A stretch of 55,720 bases of DNA from Methylococcaceae bacterium UBA975 (lineage in GTDB: Bacteria; Pseudomonadota; Gammaproteobacteria; Methylococcales; Cycloclasticaceae): the NCBI GenBank assembly GCA_002292375.1, contig DBBV01000002.1, forward strand, positions 1 to 55,720, given 5' to 3'. Positions 40,364 through 49,261 of the stretch are shown here, one piece after another; position 1 is the first letter of the stretch; each line of letters opens with the position of its first letter. The notes beneath the pieces are model-generated. The model was given only the letters and a program-made list of their open reading frames with translations, was not told where the DNA came from and did not search any database. The position numbers and the translations under genes were made by a program.

Positions 40364-41248
40364 TTAGCGCGTTCGTCTAACCGTATAGCCAGCGATGGCT
40401 CTTAGGTAATCGGCCCGATGATCAAAACTGCTCAAGCTCTCTAGGGCATGGTTGTGCAAATCATCTGCCAATTGGCGTGATGCACTTAAACCAATCAACG
40501 CAGGGTAGGTTGATTTTTGACTTTGTTGGTCTTTACCTTGCGTTTTTCCCAAAGTTTCTGAGCTAGACGTTTCGTCAAGAATGTCGTCGTGAATTTGAAA
40601 AGCTAATCCTAGGCATTCGGCGTAATGTTTAAGTTTTTTGTATTGACTGTCGGAGGTGTCAAACCGAAAGCCTGCAACGAGCGTGACACAAGCGCAAATT
40701 AAAGCCCCCGTTTTATGAAGGTGCATGCTTTCTACTTCGGCGATCGTAACGGTCTGTCCCTCGTTTGCTAAGTCAATTGCTTGGCCACCGACCATACCGC
40801 GAGAACCTGATGCCTGTGATAACAACTGAATGCAGCGAACTTTTTGCTCCGCAGTGCAATCCGCTTTACTTAATAAGTGAAAGGCTAAGGTTAACAACGC
40901 GTCACCCGCTAAAATAGCCGTTGCTTCATCGTAGGCTTTATGGCAGCTCGGTTTGCCTCGACGCAGGTCATCGTCATCCATTGAAGGTAAGTCATCGTGA
41001 ATCAGAGAATAGGCGTGAATCAGCTCAATAGAACAGGCAATGCTATCAATGGTTGAGGTTTTTATATCGAGCAAATGGCCACAAGCATAACTCAATAAAG
41101 CACGAATACGTTTACCACCGTTTAAAGTTGAATACCGCATGGCTTGGTGTAAACGGCGAGGTTCAATATCGGCAGAGGGTAGGTGGCTTGCCAAAACCGT
41201 TTCTATTTGTTGAAGGGTATTTTGCTGAAATTGGTCAAATGGGATCAT
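40364..41248 (-). CDS. ispA: Farnesyl diphosphate synthase (IspA)
   Basis: Condenses IPP with DMAPP and GPP to farnesyl-PP for quinones and undecaprenyl-P. 294 residues. The first Asp-rich motif is HDDLPSMDDDDLRRGKP, the second QIHDDILDETSSSETLGK; GGKRIRALLSYACG is the N-terminal substrate site, and the end is ...GYTVRRTR as in the IspA group. It lies 17 bp downstream of xseB and upstream of dxs, giving the common xseB-ispA-dxs operon. Confidence 0.96.
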   Translation of the reverse strand: MIPFDQFQQNTLQQIETVLASHLPSADIEPRRLHQAMRYSTLNGGKRIRALLSYACGHLLDIKTSTIDSIACSIELIHAYSLIHDDLPSMDDDDLRRGKPSCHKAYDEATAILAGDALLTLAFHLLSKADCTAEQKVRCIQLLSQASGSRGMVGGQAIDLANEGQTVTIAEVESMHLHKTGALICACVTLVAGFRFDTSDSQYKKLKHYAECLGLAFQIHDDILDETSSSETLGKTQGKDQQSQKSTYPALIGLSASRQLADDLHNHALESLSSFDHRADYLRAIAGYTVRRTR

Positions 41249-41265
41249 GCGAAAGATAAGAGCGT

Positions 41266-41490
41266 TTATTTAAAGTCTTCAGTTTTTGCCGTGGCCGACT
41301 TGTTGAGCAAAATTTCAACTTTTTGCTCGGCTTCAGTTAATGATTTTTGACACGATCGAATTAATTTTATGCCTTGTTCAAACTCCTGCAGTGAGTCTTC
41401 TAATGTTAATTGGCCGCTTTCCATCCGGTTAATCAAGTCTTCTAGTGACTGAAGAGAGGTTTCGAGATCTATAGGTTTCGTTTTTGCCAT
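41266..41490 (-). CDS. xseB: Exodeoxyribonuclease VII small subunit
   Basis: 74-residue helical subunit of ExoVII, which degrades single-stranded DNA. The family signature is SLQSLEDLINRMESGQLTLE followed by DSLQEFEQGIKLIRSCQKSL and AEQKVEIL. Length is normal. It heads the xseB-ispA-dxs-folE2 (-pckA) operon and diverges from the rubrerythrin gene; a TATAAT (41567-41562, minus) is a likely -10 although its -35 is poor. The large subunit XseA is not in the window. Confidence 0.94.
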   Translation of the reverse strand: MAKTKPIDLETSLQSLEDLINRMESGQLTLEDSLQEFEQGIKLIRSCQKSLTEAEQKVEILLNKSATAKTEDFK

Positions 41491-41589
41491 GGTTTGTTGT
41501 GTACTTGGTTATAAAAAGAGGCCGTTATTATTGTTGTTAATAAGGCTATTCATTGCTCTGTATTATACGCATCTACCCAGTAAATAATA

Positions 41590-41618
41590 TTGACATGTTG
41601 CTAAAGCTCACGTATCTT
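41590..41618 (+). promoter_or_regulatory. Sigma-70 promoter of the rubrerythrin gene
   Basis: TTGACA (41590-41595), exactly 17 bases, TATCTT (41613-41618). The -35 is perfect and the -10 has two mismatches to TATAAT. Predicted start is near 41625, giving a 58-base leader before the ATG, into which a palindrome is built immediately downstream. Confidence 0.75.
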
Positions 41619-41627
41619 AAATCCACC

Positions 41628-41644
41628 TTTAGACTAAGTCTAAA
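41628..41644 (+). promoter_or_regulatory. Palindromic operator at the rubrerythrin transcription start
   Basis: TTTAGAC-TAA-GTCTAAA is a perfect 7-bp inverted repeat with a 3-base centre, at about +4 to +20 of the predicted transcript. The place and symmetry fit a dimeric repressor that blocks promoter clearance. The sequence is not a Fur or PerR box in any form I know; an Rrf2-type or other redox regulator would be a reasonable guess only. Confidence 0.6.
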
Positions 41645-41682
41645 AGTAATGGAAATTAATAATTAATTACAGAGGAATTATT

Positions 41683-42102
41683 ATGTCACTTAAAGGTTCT
41701 AAAACTGAAGAGAATTTAAAAGAGGCGTTTGCAGGTGAATCTCAAGCAAATCGTCGTTATTTATATTTTGCAAACAAAGCCGATATCGAAGGATATAACG
41801 ACGTATCTGCGGTATTTCGCTCAACTGCTGAAGGCGAAACAGGCCATGCACACGGCCATCTAGAGTACCTAGAAGAAGTGGGTGACCCAGCGACCGGTTT
41901 GCCGATTGGTGGTACTGAGGATAACCTTAAAGCGTCAATTGCTGGTGAAACACACGAGTACACTGATATGTATCCAGGTATGGCTAAAACAGCACGTGAC
42001 GAAGGCCACGATGAAATTGCTGATTGGTTTGAAACGCTAGCAAAAGCGGAGCGTTCACACGCTAACCGTTTCCAAAAAGCACTGGATAGTTTAGGCGCTT
42101 AA
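41683..42102 (+). CDS. Rubrerythrin without rubredoxin domain
   Basis: 139-residue ferritin-like diiron protein, probably a peroxide-reducing or iron-handling rubrerythrin. The diiron ligands are in helices NLKEAFAGESQANRRYLYFA, FRSTAEGETGHAHGHLEYL (ExxH), NLKASIAGETHEYTDMYPGM and LAKAERSHANRFQKAL (ExxH). The C-terminal rubredoxin domain of classical rubrerythrin (two CxxC) is absent, so an external electron donor is needed. AGAGGA precedes the ATG. It is followed by a terminator and then by a GlpC-like iron-sulfur protein and DUF3501, a set I read as one functional unit. Confidence 0.92.
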   Translation: MSLKGSKTEENLKEAFAGESQANRRYLYFANKADIEGYNDVSAVFRSTAEGETGHAHGHLEYLEEVGDPATGLPIGGTEDNLKASIAGETHEYTDMYPGMAKTARDEGHDEIADWFETLAKAERSHANRFQKALDSLGA

Positions 42103-42118
42103 TCACTACCGATTCGAA

Positions 42119-42146
42119 AGAGGGTACAGCCGTGCCCTCTTTTTTT
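42119..42146 (+). terminator. Rho-independent terminator after rubrerythrin
   Basis: AGAGGGTAC (42119-42127) and GTGCCCTCT (42132-42140) form a 9-bp stem with one G·U and an AGCC loop, followed by a T-run. Partial read-through would give more rubrerythrin than the downstream iron-sulfur protein. Confidence 0.9.
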
Positions 42147-42222
42147 GCTCGACGGTTCATCTTTATTGAGCAACGTTGATCAGATATAAATAAATTATTC
42201 AAGTTTGTTTGGAGAGTTAGTC

Positions 42223-43548
42223 ATGAGAGAAGGCAGTTTAGAAGCACCGACACGTCACCCCATTGATTGGAAAAACCCTGACTTTTTTAACGAGGGCTTA
42301 TTATTTGGTGAACTAGAACGTGTGTTTGATATTTGTCACGGTTGTCGACGCTGTTTTAATTTATGCAATTCGTTTCCCTTATTGTTTGACGCAATCGATG
42401 AGTCAGACACGATGGAACTGGATGGTGTCGACAAGAAAGTGTACTGGGACGTGGTTGATAACTGCTACCTGTGCGATATGTGTTTTATGAGCAAGTGCCC
42501 TTATGTGCCGCCACACGAATGGGACTTAGACTTTCCACACCTAATGCTGCGGGCTAAGGCGGTCAAGTTTAAAAAGGCCGAGGTTAAAACTCGCGATAAA
42601 CTGATTACCGCGACCGATAAAATCGGGCAATTAGCGTCTATTCCTATTGTTGTTAATGCGGTTAATGCGAGTAATAAAAACGCCACCGTACGGCGCTTGT
42701 TAGATACGACATTGGGAATTCATCCCGATGCGATTCTCCCTGATTACCACAGCAAGACAGCTAGAAAACAATTCAACAAATCAACTCAAGCAACGATTAA
42801 CAGTAAAGCGTGTGGTGCTACAACGGGAAAGGTCGCTATTTTCACCACATGTTACGGCAATTATAATCGTCCTGATCTAGTAGCTGATCTGATTGATGTT
42901 TTAAAGCATAATAATATTACCGTTACCTTGTTAAAACAGGAAAGCTGCTGCGGTATGCCCAAGCTTGAGCTCGGTGACCTTGAACAAGTTGAAAAACTTA
43001 AAAATGATAATATTCCGACGCTGGTGCAAATGATAAACGAGGGGTTTGATATTATCGCGCCAGTGCCTTCTTGTGTGTTGATGTTTAAACAAGAGCTGCC
43101 CCTGATGTTTGCCGATGATAAAGATGTTGCCAAAGTGCGTGATGCGATGTTTGACCCCTTCGAATACCTAATGTTGAGGCACAAGGGCGGTTTATTAAAT
43201 ACGACGTTTAAAGAAGAATTAGGTGACATTGCTTATCAAGTTGCTTGTCATCTACGGGTGCAAAACATGGGTTTAAAAACCAAAGAATTATTGGAGTTAA
43301 TCCCCAATACGTCAGTGTCGGCCATTGAACGCTGCTCAGGGCACGACGGCGTCTATGCGGTCAAAAGTGAATTCCACGATATCGCGGTAAAGATAGGTAA
43401 ACCGGTAGTTAACCGGGTAGATAAAAGCGAAGCCAGTGTTTTTTCTAGTGATTGTCCGATGGCTGCCGACCATATAGCGAGTGGCTTAAAAGATGAGAAG
43501 GCGGTCAAAAACCCCATTAGCTTACTAAAGCAAGCCTATGGACTATAA
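42223..43548 (+). CDS. GlpC/HdrB-like iron-sulfur oxidoreductase
   Basis: 441-residue electron-transfer protein. Two 4Fe-4S clusters lie near the N-terminus: Cys38/41/44/48 in CHGCRRCFNLC and Cys81/84/87/92 in CYLCDMCFMSKC. Two CCG-type domains follow: TTCYGNYNRP...QESCCGMPKLE, and a second with ACHLRVQNMG...ERCSGHDGVYA and SSDCPMAADH, in which one Cys of CCG is Ser. This is the heterodisulfide-reductase-related family that includes GlpC, but no GlpA/GlpB partner is here. The start is ATG 42223 with GGAGAG six bases upstream. No membrane helix is seen. It may hand electrons to the upstream rubrerythrin; that is inference from neighbourhood. Confidence 0.85.
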   Translation: MREGSLEAPTRHPIDWKNPDFFNEGLLFGELERVFDICHGCRRCFNLCNSFPLLFDAIDESDTMELDGVDKKVYWDVVDNCYLCDMCFMSKCPYVPPHEWDLDFPHLMLRAKAVKFKKAEVKTRDKLITATDKIGQLASIPIVVNAVNASNKNATVRRLLDTTLGIHPDAILPDYHSKTARKQFNKSTQATINSKACGATTGKVAIFTTCYGNYNRPDLVADLIDVLKHNNITVTLLKQESCCGMPKLELGDLEQVEKLKNDNIPTLVQMINEGFDIIAPVPSCVLMFKQELPLMFADDKDVAKVRDAMFDPFEYLMLRHKGGLLNTTFKEELGDIAYQVACHLRVQNMGLKTKELLELIPNTSVSAIERCSGHDGVYAVKSEFHDIAVKIGKPVVNRVDKSEASVFSSDCPMAADHIASGLKDEKAVKNPISLLKQAYGL

Positions 43549-43622
43549 AGAAACACCTTTTAGCTAGTCGATTTTAATATCAATGACTAAAGTTCATTGG
43601 CGGTACAATTTTTGGAGAAACA

Positions 43623-44204
43623 ATGAAAAAATTAATAAAAGAAGAACTCTATAGCCTAGAAGAGTATTCAACAATGCGCCCCGAATTTCGTAAAAAAATT
43701 CGCGCGCATAAAGAAAATAGGATTGTAAAAATAGGCGATAATGTGAGCCTGCATTTCGAAGATTATCAAACCATGCTGTATCAGGTGCAAGAAATGTTGC
43801 GCGCCGAAAAGGTGTTTGAAGCCGATGGCATTATGGAAGAAATTAACAGTTATAACCCGTTGATTCCAGATGGCAAAAACTGGAAAGCGACCATGATGAT
43901 TCAATTTGACGAGGTGAGTGATCGCAAAGCCGCGTTAGCACAAATGATTGGCATTGAACGCGCCACCTGGGTACAGATTGATGGTTTTGAAAAAGTGCAC
44001 CCGATTGCGAATGAAGATATAGCGCGTGAAACGGAAGAAAAAACATCGTCCGTACACTTTTTACGTTTTGAGTTAAACGAAGGCATGGCAAGCGCAGTAA
44101 AAAAAGGTGCCAGTATTAGTGCGGGGGTCAACCATCCTGCCTATCAACACAATGTCGTGGTCTCGGACAACTGCCGCCACTCATTAGCGAGTGATCTCGA
44201 TTAA
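43623..44204 (+). CDS. DUF3501 family protein
   Basis: 193-residue soluble protein of unknown function. It opens KKLIKEELYSLEEYSTMRPE, followed by basic RKKIRAHKENRIVKIGDNVS, and has HFEDYQTMLYQVQEMLRAEK in the middle; no membrane segment or signal is present. The C-terminal third contains HFLRFELNEGMASAVKKGAS and VNHPAYQHNVV, with His and acidic residues that could bind a metal, although no proven site is known. GGAG lies 6 bases before the ATG. It is encoded with the rubrerythrin and the GlpC-like protein, a set I recall in other proteobacteria; an oxidative-stress or metal-related role is inferred only from that association. Confidence 0.8.
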   Translation: MKKLIKEELYSLEEYSTMRPEFRKKIRAHKENRIVKIGDNVSLHFEDYQTMLYQVQEMLRAEKVFEADGIMEEINSYNPLIPDGKNWKATMMIQFDEVSDRKAALAQMIGIERATWVQIDGFEKVHPIANEDIARETEEKTSSVHFLRFELNEGMASAVKKGASISAGVNHPAYQHNVVVSDNCRHSLASDLD

Positions 44205-44211
44205 ATCAGCA

Positions 44212-47175
44212 CTAGCTGTTATCAAGATCTAACAAACTACTCATTGGCTTGGGGGTATCTAAGTAGAACCCCTGGCCATAATCAACACCAATTTCATTGA
44301 GTTTGAGTAGAATCTCTTCATTTTCAACAAATTCTCCAACCGTTTTTTTGCCCATGATGTGGGCGATTTCATTGATTGATTTGACCATCACTAGGTCTAA
44401 TTCGTCTTCAATCATGTTTTTAATAAATTGCCCGTCAATTTTTAAAATATCGGCGGGTAATTTCTTCAGGTATTCGTAAGAAGACAGGCCCGAACCAAAG
44501 TCGTCTAAGGCAATTAAACAACCCAGCTCCCGCAGTTTGTAAAGAAAGGATAAACCAAATTCAGGGTTGGTAATGGCAGCCGTTTCGGTTATTTCAAAAC
44601 ATATTTTATTGGCGGGTATCCCCGCTTTTTGAATGGCTGTTTTGATTAATTCAAAACTGGACTCTTGGCTAATGGTTTGCCCTGAAAGGTTAATGCTAAA
44701 CCAAGTAAATTTATGTTGAATGGTGGCCATGGCAGCGATGGCATTTTTTATTACCCAATGGTCTATTTGATACATTAATTTATAACGCTCAGCGGGTGGT
44801 AGAAACACATTGGGCGGTATCATATTACCTTTACCATCGGTCATTCGTACGAGCACTTCGTAATTACATAATTCGGGTGACGTATGAGTTTCAAAGCTGT
44901 CGGTCGTACAGATCTTCTGAACATAACAGATGAATTGATCTGTTTTAAGCGCCTCATGAATTTGACTGACGATATTGTTTTGTTGCAAACGTAATAAAAC
45001 GGCTTGATCGGCACTGGTATGAAAGTGAATGCGGTTGCGGCCTTGCTCTTTTGCTAAATAGCAAGAGGTGTCGGCCAGCCTTAATGCCTCCTCATATGAG
45101 GTGATTGATTCATCTAATAAGACAACGCCAATGCTAACGCCAATTTTGTATTCTTTTTCATCCCACAAAAACACAAACTTATCGACTTGACGCCTTAATT
45201 GATCGCCAATTTTTTGCACGGTTTCAGGCAGGCAATTTTTTAGTAAAATACAAAATTCATCGCCACCGACGCGCGCTAAAGTATCAGCCGAACGTAAGTG
45301 TTGTGATAAAAGCTCGCTAATTTGAATTAAGGCGATATCGCCAGCACCATGACCACAGCTGTCATTAATTATTTTAAATCGATCCAGATCGAGATAGAGT
45401 AAAGCGTGGATTTCATGGCTTGCTTTTAACTCTATAATCGCTTGGCTGAGTTTGTCATCAAAACCGCGTCGGTTGATAAGTTTGGTCAGCGGGTCGTGGG
45501 TTGCTTCAAAGCTTAATCGGCGAGTCAATTTAAGCTTTTCGGTCATGTCTTTAAAATACCAAACCCGGCCTTGCACGCTACCTTGATGAGCAAGTGGAAA
45601 CGACGACATATCTAGCACACTGCCATTTCTTAAATGAATTAATGCAGCTGATTTAACGTCGGAGGTCGGTGATGCTGAACTAACAATATGACGAATTTCT
45701 TCAGCATTAGTCATCAGGGGTAGGCCTGCTAAAAGTGCATCTCGGGTCTTTATGTTGCCTGATGTAGTGAGCCGTTTAGGAATATTAAACGTTTTGGTGA
45801 ACGTCTTGTTGACTGTAATCACTTCTCTGTTAACGTCTTCAACTAACATGCCGTCATCGGAGGCTTCCATTATGGCATGTCTAATTTCTAAAGAAGATTG
45901 TAGTGCCTTTGTTGAATTAACCTTTTGCGTAATGTCTTTAAAATACCAAACACGCCCATGAATAGCATTTTGGTAGATGAGTGGAAAAGAACTTAGCTCG
46001 ATGATTGAGCCATCGTTTAGTATGATTTCAATGAGGGCTTTTTTTTCTGAATCTGTCGCTATCTCGCTGACTAATTCATTAATGGTTTGCGCGTTTTTAA
46101 CCACGGTCAAACAAGACTCAAGTATGCTGAGAGTGCTACAGCTTAATGCTGAAGTAACCGTCAGATCTAATTTAAAATAATTTATAAAATTTTGATTAAG
46201 TGTTATGACGTTTCGGTTGACGTCTTCAACCACAATGCCGTCTTCGGAGGCCTCCATAATGGCTTGCTTAATACCCAAGGAATTTTCTAAAGCATTTTTT
46301 GTGGCGACTTCAGCTGTAATGTCTTTGCAGGCGATAAGGTAATGTTTTTTGCCAAAAAAATGAATAATAGTGCCTGTGTTTTCAATTAATAAAAGCGCGC
46401 CATCACCCCGTTTTTTATGTACGGCCGCAGTCGCCTTACCAGTATTTAATATAGTGTCAAAAAAAACATCGTATTTTGCATGGTCTTCTTGTTTAAAATA
46501 CTGTCTTGAACCGTTGTTAATAAGGTCGTCTAATGGGCGTTCATTAAGTTGTAGGTATTTTTCATTCGCATAAACAATTCGCCGGTCCATATTGTATATA
46601 ACTTGGGCCATTGGGCTGTTGTCGATAATTTCGGAGCTTGATTCCAAATTACTTAACAGGCGGGGGATATTTAATAATGATTCAAGTATCGGTTTAATGA
46701 GCGAGGCAATAGCTGATAATGCGCTAATTTCTTCTTCAGTCCAGGTATGGTTTTTCTCACAGTGGTGCAGGCCGATAGCCATTGCAGCTGTTTGAGGGCT
46801 GTCAAAACTAATTTTGCAGGCTAATTGAGCTTTAATATTAAAGTGAGCGTAACCCTTATTTAAGCCGGGTGTTGTTAATTTGTTCAAACTGAAAAGCATG
46901 GGTTGCTCGGTTTGATCCAGTATTTCGCAAATATGTTGCAGAACAGGGCCTGCAGCGTCGTATGATTTGAGGCGATTGACCCCCGGGTATGCCTCACTTG
47001 TTGACTCTAACGGTATAATTCGGTTTTTGATATTAAGGTCGCAAGGATAAAGGAGCCAACAACGATCAGCAGAAAAGGCCTCGCGCACATTATCCAAAAC
47101 CATTTTTAGTCGATGGTACTCAGAAATAGGTAAGCCAAGCGCAGACTGAATGTTCTTTAAAACGAGTTTTTGCAT
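44212..47175 (-). CDS. GAF-PAS(x3)-GGDEF-EAL cyclic-di-GMP protein
   Basis: 987-residue sensor for c-di-GMP turnover, apparently cytoplasmic. An N-terminal GAF-like domain (about 15-170) precedes three PAS-type units (about 180-290, 298-420, 427-548). The last two are internal repeats: both contain IMEAS-DG..VEDVNR.VIT and SSFPL...GRVWYFKD. GGDEF is intact (RVGGDEFC, 637-641) with I-site-like region not obvious. The EAL motif is EVL (773-775) with the other catalytic segments DDFGSGLSSYEYL and LKIDGQFIKN, so phosphodiesterase activity is plausible. No transmembrane segment is seen. The gene is convergent with the DUF3501 gene and divergent from parE. Confidence 0.9.
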   Translation of the reverse strand: MQKLVLKNIQSALGLPISEYHRLKMVLDNVREAFSADRCWLLYPCDLNIKNRIIPLESTSEAYPGVNRLKSYDAAGPVLQHICEILDQTEQPMLFSLNKLTTPGLNKGYAHFNIKAQLACKISFDSPQTAAMAIGLHHCEKNHTWTEEEISALSAIASLIKPILESLLNIPRLLSNLESSSEIIDNSPMAQVIYNMDRRIVYANEKYLQLNERPLDDLINNGSRQYFKQEDHAKYDVFFDTILNTGKATAAVHKKRGDGALLLIENTGTIIHFFGKKHYLIACKDITAEVATKNALENSLGIKQAIMEASEDGIVVEDVNRNVITLNQNFINYFKLDLTVTSALSCSTLSILESCLTVVKNAQTINELVSEIATDSEKKALIEIILNDGSIIELSSFPLIYQNAIHGRVWYFKDITQKVNSTKALQSSLEIRHAIMEASDDGMLVEDVNREVITVNKTFTKTFNIPKRLTTSGNIKTRDALLAGLPLMTNAEEIRHIVSSASPTSDVKSAALIHLRNGSVLDMSSFPLAHQGSVQGRVWYFKDMTEKLKLTRRLSFEATHDPLTKLINRRGFDDKLSQAIIELKASHEIHALLYLDLDRFKIINDSCGHGAGDIALIQISELLSQHLRSADTLARVGGDEFCILLKNCLPETVQKIGDQLRRQVDKFVFLWDEKEYKIGVSIGVVLLDESITSYEEALRLADTSCYLAKEQGRNRIHFHTSADQAVLLRLQQNNIVSQIHEALKTDQFICYVQKICTTDSFETHTSPELCNYEVLVRMTDGKGNMIPPNVFLPPAERYKLMYQIDHWVIKNAIAAMATIQHKFTWFSINLSGQTISQESSFELIKTAIQKAGIPANKICFEITETAAITNPEFGLSFLYKLRELGCLIALDDFGSGLSSYEYLKKLPADILKIDGQFIKNMIEDELDLVMVKSINEIAHIMGKKTVGEFVENEEILLKLNEIGVDYGQGFYLDTPKPMSSLLDLDNS

Positions 47176-47227
47176 TTACACAAGCTGTTTGTTGCAGTTA
47201 CTCCTAATACTAGTCTTAAATGCGTGC

Positions 47228-47255
47228 TTTACAAGCTTTAGGCGAATTATATTAA
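47228..47255 (+). promoter_or_regulatory. Possible parE promoter
   Basis: TTTACA (47228-47233), 16-base spacer, TATTAA (47250-47255) in the 187-bp gap between the divergent GGDEF-EAL gene and parE. One or two mismatches per box. It gives a leader of about 100 bases. Nothing else of note was seen in the gap. Confidence 0.4.
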
Positions 47256-47362
47256 ACGCTATTAATGGGAACAGGAGTTGTAGCCTAGGTATTAAATCGT
47301 TAGAATTCAGCGATCAAAATAATCCCTAATAGCACGTTAACCTTAACCCTGATTTTGCTGAT

Positions 47363-49249
47363 ATGACTAACCAATACGATGCCTCCGATATTGAGGTGCT
47401 AACGGGCCTTGATCCTGTTAAAAAAAGGCCGGGCATGTACACCGATACGGTGCGCCCCAATCACTTGGTGCAAGAGGTTTTGGATAACAGTGTGGATGAG
47501 GCTATTGCCGGTTTTGCTAAGCAAATTGAGGTAACAGTATTTAGGGATGGTTCGGTAAAGGTTGAGGATGATGGCCGAGGCATGCCGGTGGATATCCACC
47601 CGGAGCATGGGGTGCCGGGTATTGAGTTGATACTGTCGCGCTTGCACGCGGGTGGTAAGTTTTCAAATAAAAACTATCAATTTTCTGGTGGCTTACACGG
47701 TGTCGGTATTTCGGTGGTTAATGCCTTGGCGAGTCGTTTAGACGTTGAAGTGAAGCGCGCGGGTATGCGTTGGCATATCGCGTTTGAAAATGGTGATAAA
47801 GTTGTCGATCTCCATGAAATGGGTAGCGTGGGCCAAAAAAACACCGGCACGCTGGTGCACTTTAAGCCAAATCCGATATATTTTGATTCGGCCAGCATAT
47901 CGTTAACTAAATTAAAACATGTGTTACGCGCCAAAGCGGTATTGTGCCCCGGTCTGCGTATTAGCTTGAATGACGAGATTAATGCAGATCAAAGTGAATG
48001 GTATTACGAAAATGGGCTAAGTGACTATTTACTCAGTCAATTGGAGCATTTGACGTTATTACCTGCTGACGGTTTTATATCGGGCGCCACGAGTGAAAGG
48101 GAATCGGTAGAGTGGGCGATTGCTTGGTCGAGCGATGCCGGCGAAGGCATCGCTGAAAGTTACGTCAATTTAGTGCCAACAGCACAAGGTGGTACACACG
48201 TTAACGGATTACGTACCGGACTAACAGAGGCCATACGCGAATTTTGTGAATTTCAATCGTTGCTGCCAAGGGGCGTTAAAATAACGCCGGATGATGTTTG
48301 GGAACGTTGTCATTATGTGTTGTCAATTAAGCTAGAAGACCCACAATTTTCAGGCCAAACCAAAGAGCGACTCACCTCTAGAGAGTGTGCGGCTTTTGTA
48401 TCAGGGATTGCTAAAGACAGTTTCAGTTTGTGGTTAAATCAACACCCCGGTGTTGGCGAAGAGATTGCGCAAATTGCTATTCAACGGGCGCTCAATAGAC
48501 AGCGTGCAGGCAAAAAAGTAATACGAAAAAAAGTGACCAGTGGGCCTGCCTTGCCGGGTAAATTGGCCGATTGTGCATCACAAGATTCTGATCGCAGTGA
48601 GCTTTTTTTGGTGGAGGGCGATTCGGCTGGTGGTTCAGCCAAACAAGCGCGAGACCGTGAGTTTCAGGCGATTATGCCCTTGCGTGGCAAAATATTAAAC
48701 ACCTGGGAAGTTGAGTCGATGGATGTGTTGGCCTCGCAGGAGGTGCATCATATCTCAGTCGCCATAGGGGTTGAGCCTGGCTCAGCCGATTTAAAATCGT
48801 TACGTTATAGCAAAGTCTGTATTTTGGCGGATGCTGACTCTGATGGTTTACATATTGCCACCTTATTGTGCGCGCTATTTGTGCGTCATTTTGCACCCTT
48901 AGTAAATGCCGGACACATTTACGTCGCGATGCCACCTTTGTATCGAATTGACGTCGGTAAGCAGGTTTTTTACGCCTTGGATGATGCTGAAAAGGAGGGC
49001 GTTCTGGACAGAATTGCTGCCGAAAAGCTCAAGGGTAAAATCAATGTTCAACGGTTTAAAGGCTTGGGTGAAATGAACCCAGCGCAATTAAGGGTGACGA
49101 CCTTGGATCCGGATACCCGTCGATTGGTTCGCCTTAGTATGCAAGCAGGCGACAATACCTATGAAAAGATGGATATGTTGTTGGCAAAAAAACGGGCGTC
49201 TGACCGAAAAGCTTGGTTAGAACAAAGCGGTAATTTGGCCGATATATAA
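47363..49249 (+). CDS. parE: DNA topoisomerase IV subunit B
   Basis: ATPase subunit of topoisomerase IV, which decatenates daughter chromosomes. 628 residues, the ParE length. The GHKL ATPase site is EVLDNSVDEAIAG with VEDDGRGMPVDIHP and GGLHGVGISVVNAL; the TOPRIM domain has LFLVEGDSAGGSAKQARDRE and the PLRGKILNTW block; the metal Asp set is ILADADSDGLHI; the end is KRFKGLGEMNPAQL. It lacks the roughly 170-residue insert of GyrB in gammaproteobacteria. parC begins 12 bp later. Confidence 0.97.
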   Translation: MTNQYDASDIEVLTGLDPVKKRPGMYTDTVRPNHLVQEVLDNSVDEAIAGFAKQIEVTVFRDGSVKVEDDGRGMPVDIHPEHGVPGIELILSRLHAGGKFSNKNYQFSGGLHGVGISVVNALASRLDVEVKRAGMRWHIAFENGDKVVDLHEMGSVGQKNTGTLVHFKPNPIYFDSASISLTKLKHVLRAKAVLCPGLRISLNDEINADQSEWYYENGLSDYLLSQLEHLTLLPADGFISGATSERESVEWAIAWSSDAGEGIAESYVNLVPTAQGGTHVNGLRTGLTEAIREFCEFQSLLPRGVKITPDDVWERCHYVLSIKLEDPQFSGQTKERLTSRECAAFVSGIAKDSFSLWLNQHPGVGEEIAQIAIQRALNRQRAGKKVIRKKVTSGPALPGKLADCASQDSDRSELFLVEGDSAGGSAKQARDREFQAIMPLRGKILNTWEVESMDVLASQEVHHISVAIGVEPGSADLKSLRYSKVCILADADSDGLHIATLLCALFVRHFAPLVNAGHIYVAMPPLYRIDVGKQVFYALDDAEKEGVLDRIAAEKLKGKINVQRFKGLGEMNPAQLRVTTLDPDTRRLVRLSMQAGDNTYEKMDMLLAKKRASDRKAWLEQSGNLADI

Positions 49250-49261
49250 CAGAGATAATCT

